From: Bradyrhizobium sp. YR681
GTDB taxonomy: Bacteria > Pseudomonadota > Alphaproteobacteria > Rhizobiales > Xanthobacteraceae
Reading direction: 5' to 3'
Length of the DNA stretch: 64,000 nt
Assembly (NCBI RefSeq): GCF_000282615.1
Contig: NZ_AKIY01000205.1
Location: 1-64,000 of the forward strand
Position 1 is the first letter of the stretch. Each line of letters opens with the position of its first letter. Positions 11,001 through 18,117 of the stretch are shown here, piece by piece. Both the position numbers and the translations under genes were made by a program. The notes under the pieces are model-generated. The model ran no database searches. It had not been told where the DNA came from and worked only from the letters and a program-made list of their open reading frames with translations.

Positions 11001-11176
11001 GCTACGCCATGGTCGGCGGCCTGATCGTCAGCCAGGCGCTGACGCTGTTCACGACGCCCGTCGTCTATCTCTATCTCGACAAGCTCAACAACTGGTTCTC
11101 CGACTGGGGCCGTTCGGATGACGGCGAAGGCCACGAGACACCCGAGCACAGGACCGTCAAGCAAGCCGCCGAGTGA
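8030..11176 (+). CDS. RND efflux transporter permease (MdtB/MdtC-type)
   Basis: 1048 residues, the full length of an RND pump: twelve membrane helices with two large periplasmic loops after helices 1 and 7. The proton-relay pair Asp-Asp is present around residue 404 (VGFVVDDAIVMLENI), and Lys lies in the helix-10 motif VKKNGIMMVDFA. The N-terminus and loop sequences are closer to the MdtB/MdtC group than to AcrB. MdtB and MdtC normally work together, but only one permease is encoded here, so this pump is probably a homotrimer. Substrates are unknown. Its start overlaps the adaptor gene by four bases. Confidence 0.92.
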   Translation: MTEGGISAPFIRYPIGTSLLMAGILFVGLVAYPLLPVAPLPQVDFPTIQITANLPGGSPETMASSVAQPLERQFAQIPGIAQMTSTSYLGTASITIQFDLNRSIDGAANDVQGAINAASGQLPKNLPSPPTYRKVNPADAPILLLSATSETMPLTSVSDAVDAQLAQQISQLSGVAQVFIGGQQKPSIRIQIDPAKLVAKGLSMEDVRSQIAITTVDSPKGNIDGPKRAYTIYANDQLTQSKDWNDVIIAYRNGGPLRIRDIGQAVSGAEDAKQAAWANGKRGVFLVIFKQPGANVIETVDRIKATLPRLVAAIPPAIKIEVISDRTTTIRAAVEDVQFTLLLTIALVVMVIFVFLRSFWATVIPTITVPLALLGACALMWVWGYSLDNLSLMALTIAVGFVVDDAIVMLENITRYIEEGESPMAAAFRGSKEIGFTIISISISLVAVLIPLLLMGGIIGRLFREFAVVLAMTIFVSMFVSLTLTPMMASRFLRAHGEVNHGRFYQWSERGFDAMLRGYEHVLDLALAWRRTTLVIFFATLALSVYLFVLIPKGFFPQQDVGLITATSEASQDISFAEMQRRQVELGKIVMEDHDIASVAMNIGGSGRAGNNGNMFITLKPRDERDASAQQIIARLRPKLEKVSGARLYMQAAQDVRLGGRPTRTQFEFTLQDADLTELNDWAPKILAKMQTLPQLRDVATDQQTQGTTVQLKINRDTASRYGIQPQVIDDTLYDAFGQRQVTQYFTQLNTYKVILEILPELQGNLDSLNKLYVKSPLTGDQVPLSTFATWSTDPVRPLSISHQGQFPAITISFNLAQGVALGQATEAVQKAMADLGAPPTLNSSFQGTAQAFQQSLGTVPLLILAALVVVYLILGILYESYIHPITILSTLPSAGVGALAILMAAGFEFSLIALIGVILLIGIVKKNGIMMVDFAIAAERDHHKTPEESIRQAALLRFRPIMMTTMAALLGGVPLMLGHGTGAEIRQPLGYAMVGGLIVSQALTLFTTPVVYLYLDKLNNWFSDWGRSDDGEGHETPEHRTVKQAAE

Positions 11177-11240
11177 ACTTGCGCCGCGGCTCCCGCGACG
11201 CTACAGCGAAGCCTTCGGTTCACGCCAACGCGGTTTCGCC

Positions 11241-11807
11241 ATGCCCATGCAATCCAGACTTGCCGCCCTCGCCGCCGCGCTCCTGTTGTCGACAGGGGCC
11301 GCGTATGCCCAGCAGGGCGCCAAGAAGAACGCCGCTCCCCCTGCTCCGGCCGCGCAGCCCGCGCCAGCTCCGACGCAGCCGCAGGCTGACGGCGCACAGC
11401 AGGCCGGCTGGGTCGTGCGTTGCACCAGCGTCAGCCGCGATGCCCCGCTCGAATGCGCGATGGAGCAGAACGCGGTGCTGACCAAGACCGGCCAGACCGT
11501 CGTCCTGATCAACATCCGCATCGCGCCCGACACCCGCACGCCGGTGGCGCTGCTTCAGCTGCCGCTGGGCCTCAACCTGCCCGTCGGCGCAAAGCTCCAG
11601 GTCGACGAGGGCAAGACGGTCGATCTCCAGATCCAGACCTGCGAGAACCGCGGCTGTTATGCCTCGACGCCGATCGCCGCTGACCTGCTGGCCGCCTTGC
11701 GCGCGGGCAAGCAGCTGAAGGTCTCCTTCCAGAACATGGCCAAGGAGACCATCGCGATCCCGATGCCGCTCGGCGATTTCGCGGCCGCCTACGACAAGAT
11801 CAAGTAA
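11241..11807 (+). CDS. Invasion-associated locus B (IalB) family protein
   Basis: 188 residues from the ATG at 11241. A signal peptide (residues ~1-24, ending AYAQQ) and an Ala/Pro/Gln-rich linker (~25-52) precede the IalB domain (~53-188), which starts with the usual GWVVRC and has four Cys arranged as in the family (WVVRCTS, LECAMEQN, QTCENRGCYAS). IalB proteins are periplasmic or surface proteins of uncertain molecular role, common in Hyphomicrobiales. The gene follows the RND permease by 64 bases and may be cotranscribed. The frame is open further upstream into the permease gene; the start was chosen from the signal peptide. Confidence 0.85.
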   Translation: MPMQSRLAALAAALLLSTGAAYAQQGAKKNAAPPAPAAQPAPAPTQPQADGAQQAGWVVRCTSVSRDAPLECAMEQNAVLTKTGQTVVLINIRIAPDTRTPVALLQLPLGLNLPVGAKLQVDEGKTVDLQIQTCENRGCYASTPIAADLLAALRAGKQLKVSFQNMAKETIAIPMPLGDFAAAYDKIK

Positions 11808-11849
11808 GGCTGCTCCCGCCTCCTCCTGGAGTGCACGCCTCTCACCTCG

Positions 11850-14138
11850 TCATTGCCGCGCCATTTGCGCATTGCCGACGGCATCGCCGTCGAGCTTCTG
11901 GTCGCTGTGCATGGTGACGGTGACGCGCAGCAGCCGGCCTTCGAATTCGAACGGCGCCTCGTAATGCGACACGGGGCTGCCGCGGTCGCGGCCGATGTCG
12001 AGGCCGGACCAGGAGATCAGCGTGTGGAAGCCGAGCTGGGTCTGCAGCGATCCCGCCTTCTCGCCATCGATCAGCAGCGTGTATTGGGTGACGCCGGTGC
12101 GCGAGCCCTTTGCCGGCGGCTCCTTGCGCAGGAGACGTTCGACATGAACCCCGAGCCGCCGCGCGCTCGACGCCACTTTCCGGTCCGAGCGCACGATCTG
12201 GTGGCTGCCACCGATGTTGAGGTCGTGCACGAGGTGGCCATCCCTGACATAGAGGCTGTAGCCTGACGTCGCATCGCCGTGCGAGATCAGCACGCCATCG
12301 GCACCCGCTTCGTCGATCTCGACATGCGCCTCGATCGTGTAGCTGCGGCTGCGCACGTCGGGTGCAACGTCGGTCGGCACGTGGCCCATGCCGGCATGGA
12401 AGACGAAATGGTGGCGCGCTCCGTGGAAGCGCGCGGCGTTCTCCGCAAAGCGCGGCCCGAAGCGGTCGTCGAGCGGCAGCACATTGTGCTTCTCGGCCTC
12501 CGCCCACCACGCTGCGATCATCCGCGCAAGACGCTCCGGCTCCCTCGCGGCGAGATCATCGGTCTCGGAGAAGTCCTGGTCGAGATGGAACAGCTCCCAC
12601 CTATCGTTCTCGAACGGCGTGCCCGACGGATGGAACGCGACCGCCTTCCATCCGGCCTGCCAGAGGCCGCGATGGCCGAACATCTCGAAATATTGCGGCG
12701 AGCTCTTCGAGGGCGCGGACGCATCGGTGATCGAGCGCGCGAAACTCTCGCCTTCCAGCGGCATCTGCGGGCAGCCCGCGATCGTTGGGGGCGCCTCGAT
12801 CCCGATCAGTTCCAGCAGCGTCGGCGTGAGATCGCAGGCATGCACGAACTGGTGCCGCAGCTCGCCCTTCGCCGCGATCCGCTTCGGCCAGTTGACGACA
12901 AAGGGATCGCGGATGCCGCCGCCATGGGTATTTTGTTTGTAGCGGCGCAGCGGCGTGTTCGAGGCCATCGCCCAGCCATGCGGGAAATTGCTGTGGGTGT
13001 CGGGTCCGCCGATGTCGTCGATGCGGGCGAGTTTTTCGGCGATCGGCTCCGGCTTGAAATTGAAGGGCCCCATCGCGTTGACGAAGCCGAGCGGCCCGCC
13101 CTCCTGGCTCGCGCCATTGTCCGACATCACGATGATCACGGTGTTGTCGCGGATGCCGGCGGTCTCCAGAAACGCGACGAGGCGCGCCAGATGCCGGTCG
13201 GAATGATCGAGCATGCCGGCAAAGGCGGCCTGCAGGCGCGTGAAGACGCGGCGCTCGTGGGCCGAATGCTCCTCCCAGGCCTTCACGCCGTCGTTGCGCG
13301 GCGGCATTCGCGTTGCCTCAGGCACCAGCCCCATCGCCTTCTGGCGCGACAGCCGTTGCTCGCGCTCGACGTCCCAGCCGTGCGCGAAGGCGGCGTCGTA
13401 ACTCCGGATGATATCCATCGGTGCCTGGTGCGGCGCATGGCAGGCACCGAGCGCGACCCAGGTGAGCCAGGGAATGTCGGGCCGGTCGGCCTGATGGTCG
13501 CCGATGAAGCGGATCGACTGGTCGATCAGATCCTCGGTCAGATGATAGCCGTCGGCGTAAGTCCCAGGTGGATCGACATGCGTGTTGTCCGAGACGAGCT
13601 CCGGTGCATATTGATCGGTCTCGGCGTCGAGGAAGCCGTAGAACCGGTCAAAACCGCGGCCGAGCGGCCAGCCGTCGAACGGACCGGTGGCGCCGCTCTC
13701 GGTCAGCGGCGTGACGTGCCATTTGCCGACCATGTAATTGCGATAGCCGTGCATACGCAGCATCTCGGCGAGCGTCCCCGCCTCGCGCGCGATCTTGCCG
13801 CGATAGCCGGGGTAGCCTGAATCGAAATTGGCAAGGCATCCGACGCCGACGGAATGATGGTTGCGCCCGGTGAGCAGCGCAGCCCGCGTCGTCGAGCACA
13901 TCGCGGTGGTGTGGAAACCGGAGTAGCGCAGGCCCTCCGCGGCGAGCCGATCGATGGTCGGCGTCCTGATCGCCGAGCCGTAGCAGCCGAAATCGGAGAA
14001 GCCGACGTCGTCGAACAGCACGACCAGGATGTTCGGCGCGCCCTCGGGCGGCCGCGGCGCCTCCGGCCACCAGGGTTTCGAATCCGCAACCGTCTTGCCG
14101 ACGGTGCCGCGGAACGGCGTGCCGCTGCCTGCGCTCAT
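11850..14138 (-). CDS. Arylsulfatase-type sulfatase
   Basis: 762 residues from the ATG at 14138. Sulfatase fold: NILVVLFDDVGFSDFGCYG with the metal-binding Asp pair (~43-44), then the active-site region HTTAMCSTTRAALLTGRNHHS. Cys81 is the residue expected to be converted to formylglycine. The motif is CSTTR rather than the usual CxPxR, so Thr replaces the Pro. A second metal site is visible in IVMSDNGASQEGG. The C-terminal ~200 residues are beyond the core of short sulfatases and match the long arylsulfatases of soil bacteria. No signal peptide is apparent. It hydrolyses sulfate esters, substrate unknown. It is divergent from the TetR gene, with a palindromic operator between. Confidence 0.9.
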   Translation of the reverse strand: MSAGSGTPFRGTVGKTVADSKPWWPEAPRPPEGAPNILVVLFDDVGFSDFGCYGSAIRTPTIDRLAAEGLRYSGFHTTAMCSTTRAALLTGRNHHSVGVGCLANFDSGYPGYRGKIAREAGTLAEMLRMHGYRNYMVGKWHVTPLTESGATGPFDGWPLGRGFDRFYGFLDAETDQYAPELVSDNTHVDPPGTYADGYHLTEDLIDQSIRFIGDHQADRPDIPWLTWVALGACHAPHQAPMDIIRSYDAAFAHGWDVEREQRLSRQKAMGLVPEATRMPPRNDGVKAWEEHSAHERRVFTRLQAAFAGMLDHSDRHLARLVAFLETAGIRDNTVIIVMSDNGASQEGGPLGFVNAMGPFNFKPEPIAEKLARIDDIGGPDTHSNFPHGWAMASNTPLRRYKQNTHGGGIRDPFVVNWPKRIAAKGELRHQFVHACDLTPTLLELIGIEAPPTIAGCPQMPLEGESFARSITDASAPSKSSPQYFEMFGHRGLWQAGWKAVAFHPSGTPFENDRWELFHLDQDFSETDDLAAREPERLARMIAAWWAEAEKHNVLPLDDRFGPRFAENAARFHGARHHFVFHAGMGHVPTDVAPDVRSRSYTIEAHVEIDEAGADGVLISHGDATSGYSLYVRDGHLVHDLNIGGSHQIVRSDRKVASSARRLGVHVERLLRKEPPAKGSRTGVTQYTLLIDGEKAGSLQTQLGFHTLISWSGLDIGRDRGSPVSHYEAPFEFEGRLLRVTVTMHSDQKLDGDAVGNAQMARQ

Positions 14139-14204
14139 CTGCTCCTCCCTGTTTACTGCCGGTGAAAGGCCACGATTGACCCGCGTCCCGTCTCGGCCTA
14201 AATT

Positions 14205-14224
14205 ATAATCAGAATTATGATTAT
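14205..14224. promoter_or_regulatory. 20-bp palindromic operator between sulfatase and TetR genes
   Basis: ATAATCAGAATTATGATTAT: perfect 7-base arms (ATAATCA/TGATTAT) around a six-base centre containing AATT. It stands out as AT-rich in a GC-rich setting, 66 bases before the sulfatase start and 12 bases before the TetR start. The size and position fit a TetR operator that controls both divergent genes. Confidence 0.65.
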
Positions 14225-14236
14225 GATCTTGAGCGG

Positions 14237-14905
14237 ATGCAAGCACGGATGCGGCCATCGCCCGGAGAGTCCCAGCCTCGCGATTTCGACCTGCCGGGCG
14301 TAGCCCCGTCGCGGCAGAAGCGCAGCCGGGAAACGACACTGGCCCTGCTCCGCGCCGGCGCGGACATGCTGCGCTCGCGCAGCCTTGCCGAGCTCTCGAT
14401 CGAGGCCCTCTGCACCGAGGTCGGCGCCACCGTCGGCGCCTTCTACAGCCGCTTCGAGAGCAAGGACGCCTATTTCAACGCGCTGACGGCGCTGGCCGCG
14501 CGCGACGGCGAGCAGCGGCTCGGCGACATCAGGCGACCGTCACCGGACACTGGCCTCGACAAGCTCTGCCACATCATCGTCGGCGGCATCATCGTCTGGA
14601 TGCGAAGCCATGAGGGCGTGCTGCGCGCCGCGCTTCAGCACGACGACACCCGCCCGGACAAATGGACGCCGTTCAAGGCGCTCGCAAAGGCGACCACGGA
14701 GCGCGCCACGCCTCTCCTGCTGCCGGCCATGGGCAAGGGCCGCAAGGCCGCAAAGACCCGCACCATCGCTTTCGGCTTTCAGGTCGTGCTGGGCACGCTG
14801 GTGAACGCGATCCTCAACGATCCCGGACCGCTGCCGCTCCGGTCGAAGGAGATGGAGACGCGGCTGGCCGGTTGCCTGTTGCTGCTGCTTGAGGCCGAGC
14901 TATGA
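14237..14905 (+). CDS. TetR family transcriptional regulator
   Basis: 222 residues. The DNA-binding domain lies at ~30-85: RSRETTLALLRAGADMLRS, then LAELSIEALCTEVGATVGAFYSRFESKDAYFNAL, the classic TetR helix-turn-helix with the xGAFYxxFxSKDAxF segment. The rest is the ligand-binding helical domain. It is divergent from the sulfatase gene, with a 20-bp palindrome immediately upstream of the start, so autoregulation and control of the sulfatase are likely. The start could instead be the ATG at 14249; neither has a strong ribosome-binding site. Confidence 0.88.
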   Translation: MQARMRPSPGESQPRDFDLPGVAPSRQKRSRETTLALLRAGADMLRSRSLAELSIEALCTEVGATVGAFYSRFESKDAYFNALTALAARDGEQRLGDIRRPSPDTGLDKLCHIIVGGIIVWMRSHEGVLRAALQHDDTRPDKWTPFKALAKATTERATPLLLPAMGKGRKAAKTRTIAFGFQVVLGTLVNAILNDPGPLPLRSKEMETRLAGCLLLLLEAEL

Positions 14906-15009
14906 CGGTCCCAAAGAATCTGCTTCGCCTCGTCCCCGAGCGCCACGGCGCTTCGAGCTTTCGGCGGCGTCGGTCCAGGTTTTTGGGATCAGGGAGCTTT
15001 TTTCGAGTC

Positions 15010-15083
15010 TGGCTGGGGAACCTGGATTCGAACCAAGACAAACAGAGTCAGAGTCTGTTGTGCTACCGTTACACCATTCCCCA
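15010..15083 (-). tRNA. tRNA-Gln (anticodon CUG)
   Basis: 74 nucleotides including an encoded CCA. The acceptor stem TGGGGAA pairs with TTCCCCA, the discriminator is G, the D-arm contains GGTGTAACGGTAGCAC, the anticodon arm ACAGA-CTCTGAC-TCTGT has CTG in its loop, and the T-arm loop is TTCGAAT. The TGGGGAA start is typical of bacterial tRNA-Gln. It decodes CAG, the preferred Gln codon in GC-rich genomes. Confidence 0.95.
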
Positions 15084-15271
15084 ACGGAATAGCCGAACAA
15101 ATTCAATGACTTACTGACTTGTCCGACTGCGGCCGGAAGCGCGTTGGCGCAAATCACGGCTCAGGCGTGGCTGCGTTCTACCCGCTCGCATCTGAGCTGG
15201 CAAGCGCTGCGGTGGATGGGTCCCCATCAACCGTTGACGGGGACCGGGACGCCACCGGCGCGAGCATTCCG

Positions 15272-15592
15272 CTAATGCGGACGTCCAATGTTGACGACAA
15301 TCTCGCCCTTGCAAGTTGCGATCATGACCTGACCGTATTCATCCTGCGGCGGGCTCTCCTCGTAGCGGAGCGGGATCGTCGTGATCTCCTCCTGCGCCGT
15401 GCCGGCCGGTCGCTCGGCGTCCACGTCGAGGATCAGGATCTTCGGATTGATACCCTGCGGCGAGCGCTTGGTCAGCCGGGCCTGCCAGCCATTGGTCGGC
15501 ACCCGCACGTCGCCGACCATGACGAGCCTGGGCGGCGCGCCCGGCGCCCGGTCGATCCAGGCCTTGAAGGTGTTTCTCAGCAGGACAGTCAT
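15272..15592 (-). CDS. Conserved hypothetical protein (106 aa)
   Basis: 106 residues from the ATG at 15592, which is preceded by a good ribosome-binding site (AGGAGG, eight bases before). A beta-rich small protein: RLVMVGDVRVPTNGWQARL, then KILILDVDAERP and EEITTIPLRYEE, ending GEIVVNIGRPH. No domain recognised. It lies between tRNA-Gln and the haem peroxidase gene, divergent from the latter. Third-position G/C bias supports coding. Confidence 0.72.
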   Translation of the reverse strand: MTVLLRNTFKAWIDRAPGAPPRLVMVGDVRVPTNGWQARLTKRSPQGINPKILILDVDAERPAGTAQEEITTIPLRYEESPPQDEYGQVMIATCKGEIVVNIGRPH

Positions 15593-15857
15593 GACGCGTC
15601 CCTCCTGTGCCAAGTTGCGTTCACCACGTCGCATTTGCCAAATCACGCGATCCCTCGGTCGCGGGCGAAACATAGGCGAGCCGGGCGAAGCTGATCGTGA
15701 ATGGCCCGTGAATGCGGTGCGCGCGATCCGCCCGCCCCGCCACGCTCGCGTCCGGGATCGGACCGGCGGATCGAAGCGCCTGTCCGTGTGCAGGATCGAT
15801 TCACGTTCAAATCACGGTGTTGAAAATAATGTCGCTCATGATTTTGGGAGGTCAAAG

Positions 15858-17660
15858 ATGGGCAGACATGGTGGCGGCTTCTCCATCGCTCGGGAGCAAC
15901 TCGGCGGCGACACGAACTCCGACGCAACGCTGGCGGGGACCGGCGATCGCGAATTATCGGCCCGGCTAGGGGCCGATGCAGCTCGGGCGCGAGCATCCGC
16001 CCCGTCCGAGCGAGGCATTTCGGGCTTCCGGCACTTCCTGTCCGAGCTCGATACGTTGCCGCTGGACAAACGCTTCAAGGTCGACGGCGACGATCCGCTC
16101 AAATCGGACGCGAGCAAGGAGCGCCTGCGGAGCCTGATGGACCGCCTGGCCAAGCGCATGCGCGTTCCCCCGGTGTGGGAGGGCGGCCAGGGTCCGCTGG
16201 AGAACAGCGACATTCCGGCCGGATATACCTATCTCCTCCAGCTCGTCGCACACGACCTCGTCCAGACGTCATTCCCGATATCGGAGCTCGAAAATACCGC
16301 AACCGGCGTGCGCAACGATCGGGCCTACCGTTTGAAGCTGGATACGATCTACGGCGGCGGCCCCGAAGTGTGCCCGTTTGCCTATGAGGCAAGACCGAAA
16401 TCGTCCCGCTCGAAACTGCGTCTGGGCAGCGGGACCAGCAGCGCGGACCAGGTCGAGATGACGCCGAAAGGCCGCGACATCGCGCGTGTTGCCTGCCCGT
16501 GGGATCCGAACAGTCAGCCGCACCGGCTGACCGAGGTTCTGATCGCCGACCAGCGCAACGACGATCATGCCATCCTGTCGCAGCTCACGACCCTGTTTCA
16601 CCATCTGCACAACGGTCTGCTGGCAAGGCTCTCCCCGCCCCCCGGGGGCACGACCGAGTCCGAAGCCGTTGCCATCGACAAGGCGTTTCTCTGCGCGCGC
16701 GGCGCGGCCACGCTCATCTATCGCAACATCATACGCCGCGATTTGCTGAAGAGAATCCTGAACCGCGACGTCTACGCCAGGTACAATGTGGACCGGCCTC
16801 ACTTCCTGAGCGTTTCCTCCACGCGGCAACCGTATCGCGGCTCGCTGATCCCGCTGGAGTTCACGCACGCCGCGTTCCGCTTCGGCCACGCGATGGTCCG
16901 CGACAGTTACAGGATCAACCCCACCAACGCGTTCCCGCTCGGAGAGGTCCTGCGGACGACGTCCAATTCCGCCCCGAACAATATGCCGCTGCCGCGGAAA
17001 TGGATCGCAAGCTGGTCGCACTTCTTCGACGTGCCGGGCAAGCCGCAACCCCAGCCCAGCATGCGCATCGGCCCCCATTTCAGCGGACAGCTGCACGACA
17101 GGTCGCTGTTTCCGCCGATCTCCCCCGACGGCGCATGGGGGCTCGCATACAAGGACCTGATGAGTGCCGGGTTCGTCGGCCTGTGGTCGGTGGACAGCCT
17201 CGTCGAGGAAATCCGCTCGCGGCAGCCTTCCCTGATCGGCCGCGATCGATTGCTCGAAGATCGCAGCTATCGTGTCGGACGGTTGCGCACCTGGCTGGAG
17301 CAGAATCGCGGCGATCTGACCGACGCCGATATCGAGACCCTGGCGAATGACCCGCCTCTGCCCTTCTACATTCTATTCGAAGCAGCCGCAGGGCCTGACG
17401 ATCCGGCCAAGCAGGGCAAGACGCTGGGCGTGCTCGGATCGATCATCGTGGCGGAGGTCATCTTCGGTGCGATGCTCGAAGACGGAATACCGGCCGGCTC
17501 CTGGTCGAGCAGCCTCGGAGAATCGCTGTCCCGCCTTTCGACGCGCATCTACGCCGCCAACCGCCTCGCTTTCGTGCCGGAGATCGAGAATATGGGCGAC
17601 CTGGTCCTCTTCATCGCCGATATCGCCAACCTGCAAGACGCTGATCCGACTTTTCTCTGA
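15858..17660 (+). CDS. Animal-type haem peroxidase
   Basis: 600 residues from the ATG at 15858, preceded by GGGAGG. The key elements of the animal haem peroxidase (An_peroxidase) superfamily are present: distal His at ~132 (LLQLVAHDLVQTS), catalytic Arg at ~233 in QRNDDHAILSQLTTLFHHLHN, and proximal haem-ligand His at ~344 in AAFRFGHAMVRDSY. Bacterial members (peroxicin-like) oxidise halides or phenolic or amino-acid side chains; the substrate here is unknown. No classical signal peptide is seen. It is followed 41 bases later by the 130-residue leader-like gene on the same strand, and lies opposite a SARP regulator and a YcaO gene. This suggests an oxidative tailoring role, which is inference. 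Confidence 0.9.
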   Translation: MGRHGGGFSIAREQLGGDTNSDATLAGTGDRELSARLGADAARARASAPSERGISGFRHFLSELDTLPLDKRFKVDGDDPLKSDASKERLRSLMDRLAKRMRVPPVWEGGQGPLENSDIPAGYTYLLQLVAHDLVQTSFPISELENTATGVRNDRAYRLKLDTIYGGGPEVCPFAYEARPKSSRSKLRLGSGTSSADQVEMTPKGRDIARVACPWDPNSQPHRLTEVLIADQRNDDHAILSQLTTLFHHLHNGLLARLSPPPGGTTESEAVAIDKAFLCARGAATLIYRNIIRRDLLKRILNRDVYARYNVDRPHFLSVSSTRQPYRGSLIPLEFTHAAFRFGHAMVRDSYRINPTNAFPLGEVLRTTSNSAPNNMPLPRKWIASWSHFFDVPGKPQPQPSMRIGPHFSGQLHDRSLFPPISPDGAWGLAYKDLMSAGFVGLWSVDSLVEEIRSRQPSLIGRDRLLEDRSYRVGRLRTWLEQNRGDLTDADIETLANDPPLPFYILFEAAAGPDDPAKQGKTLGVLGSIIVAEVIFGAMLEDGIPAGSWSSSLGESLSRLSTRIYAANRLAFVPEIENMGDLVLFIADIANLQDADPTFL

Positions 17661-17701
17661 CAGCCGGCAATTCCGCCGGTCGCAAACCAAGGGAGATCGC
17701 A

Positions 17702-18094
17702 ATGCAAACCGAGATGTTCGACATCGTGAACTATGATGTGTGGGGTGACCTCGTGAAGAAATGGGCTCGCGACGCCAAGACGCGTCCGGCCACCATCGCG
17801 GAATTCGAGCAACAGCTCGACCAGGCCGGCGTCATGGCGAAATTTCCCCAACCGTTCACCGAGATTGTTTTCATCCAGCCCGATTACAGGAGCGGCACGC
17901 TGCTCATCAAGCTGCCGGATGCCTCCGTGCTCGCCGAGACCGAAAAGGAATTGATGGGCTCGGCCAACTACCCGCTCCCGCTGTTCTACACGGACGACAT
18001 GAAGGACAGCAATCTGGAGAACGACACCCCCGCCGGCAGGCTGCTGTTTCATTCCAAGCGCGTCGGCGAGTACACTATCAAGTTCTGCGGATAA
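17702..18094 (+). CDS. 130-aa protein with NHLP-like N-terminal half, putative modified-peptide precursor
   Basis: 130 residues, start preceded by GGGAG, 41 bases after the peroxidase stop. No firm family. Residues ~14-73 follow the pattern of nitrile-hydratase-type leader peptides: a Trp-containing helix (WGDLVKKWARD), a second helix ending in Gly (FEQQLDQAGV), a P..TEIVFIQPD strand and a closing strand TLLIKLPD. Residues ~85-130 (ANYPLPLFYTDD..., ending KFCG) would then be the core, with a single Cys near the end. YcaO cyclodehydratases act on such precursors, and a YcaO gene is 2.1 kb away. Alternatively it is simply a small globular partner of the peroxidase. The coding frame itself is well supported. 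Confidence 0.75.
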   Translation: MQTEMFDIVNYDVWGDLVKKWARDAKTRPATIAEFEQQLDQAGVMAKFPQPFTEIVFIQPDYRSGTLLIKLPDASVLAETEKELMGSANYPLPLFYTDDMKDSNLENDTPAGRLLFHSKRVGEYTIKFCG

Positions 18095-18098
18095 ACGG

Positions 18099-18117
18099 AC
18101 GCGTGCTCACCACGCGT
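18099..18117. terminator. Hairpin between convergent genes
   Basis: ACGCGTG at 18099-18105 pairs with CACGCGT at 18111-18117 across a five-base loop. It sits between the stop of the 130-residue gene and the stop codon of the SARP regulator, which lies in its loop. A bidirectional terminator is possible, but there is no T tract. Confidence 0.4.

Noticed and set aside
9359-11164. Minus-strand open frame (601 codons) opposite the first RND permease
   Set aside because: Same reason: shadow composition and no family residues.
12279-13820. Plus-strand open frame (513 codons) opposite the sulfatase gene
   Set aside because: The sulfatase motifs lie on the minus strand; this frame has none.
15010-15083. 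tRNA-Gln as integration site for the haem peroxidase/YcaO locus
   Set aside because: The tRNA 3' end faces the sulfatase side, not the peroxidase side; I saw no copy of the tRNA 3' end elsewhere and no integrase gene.
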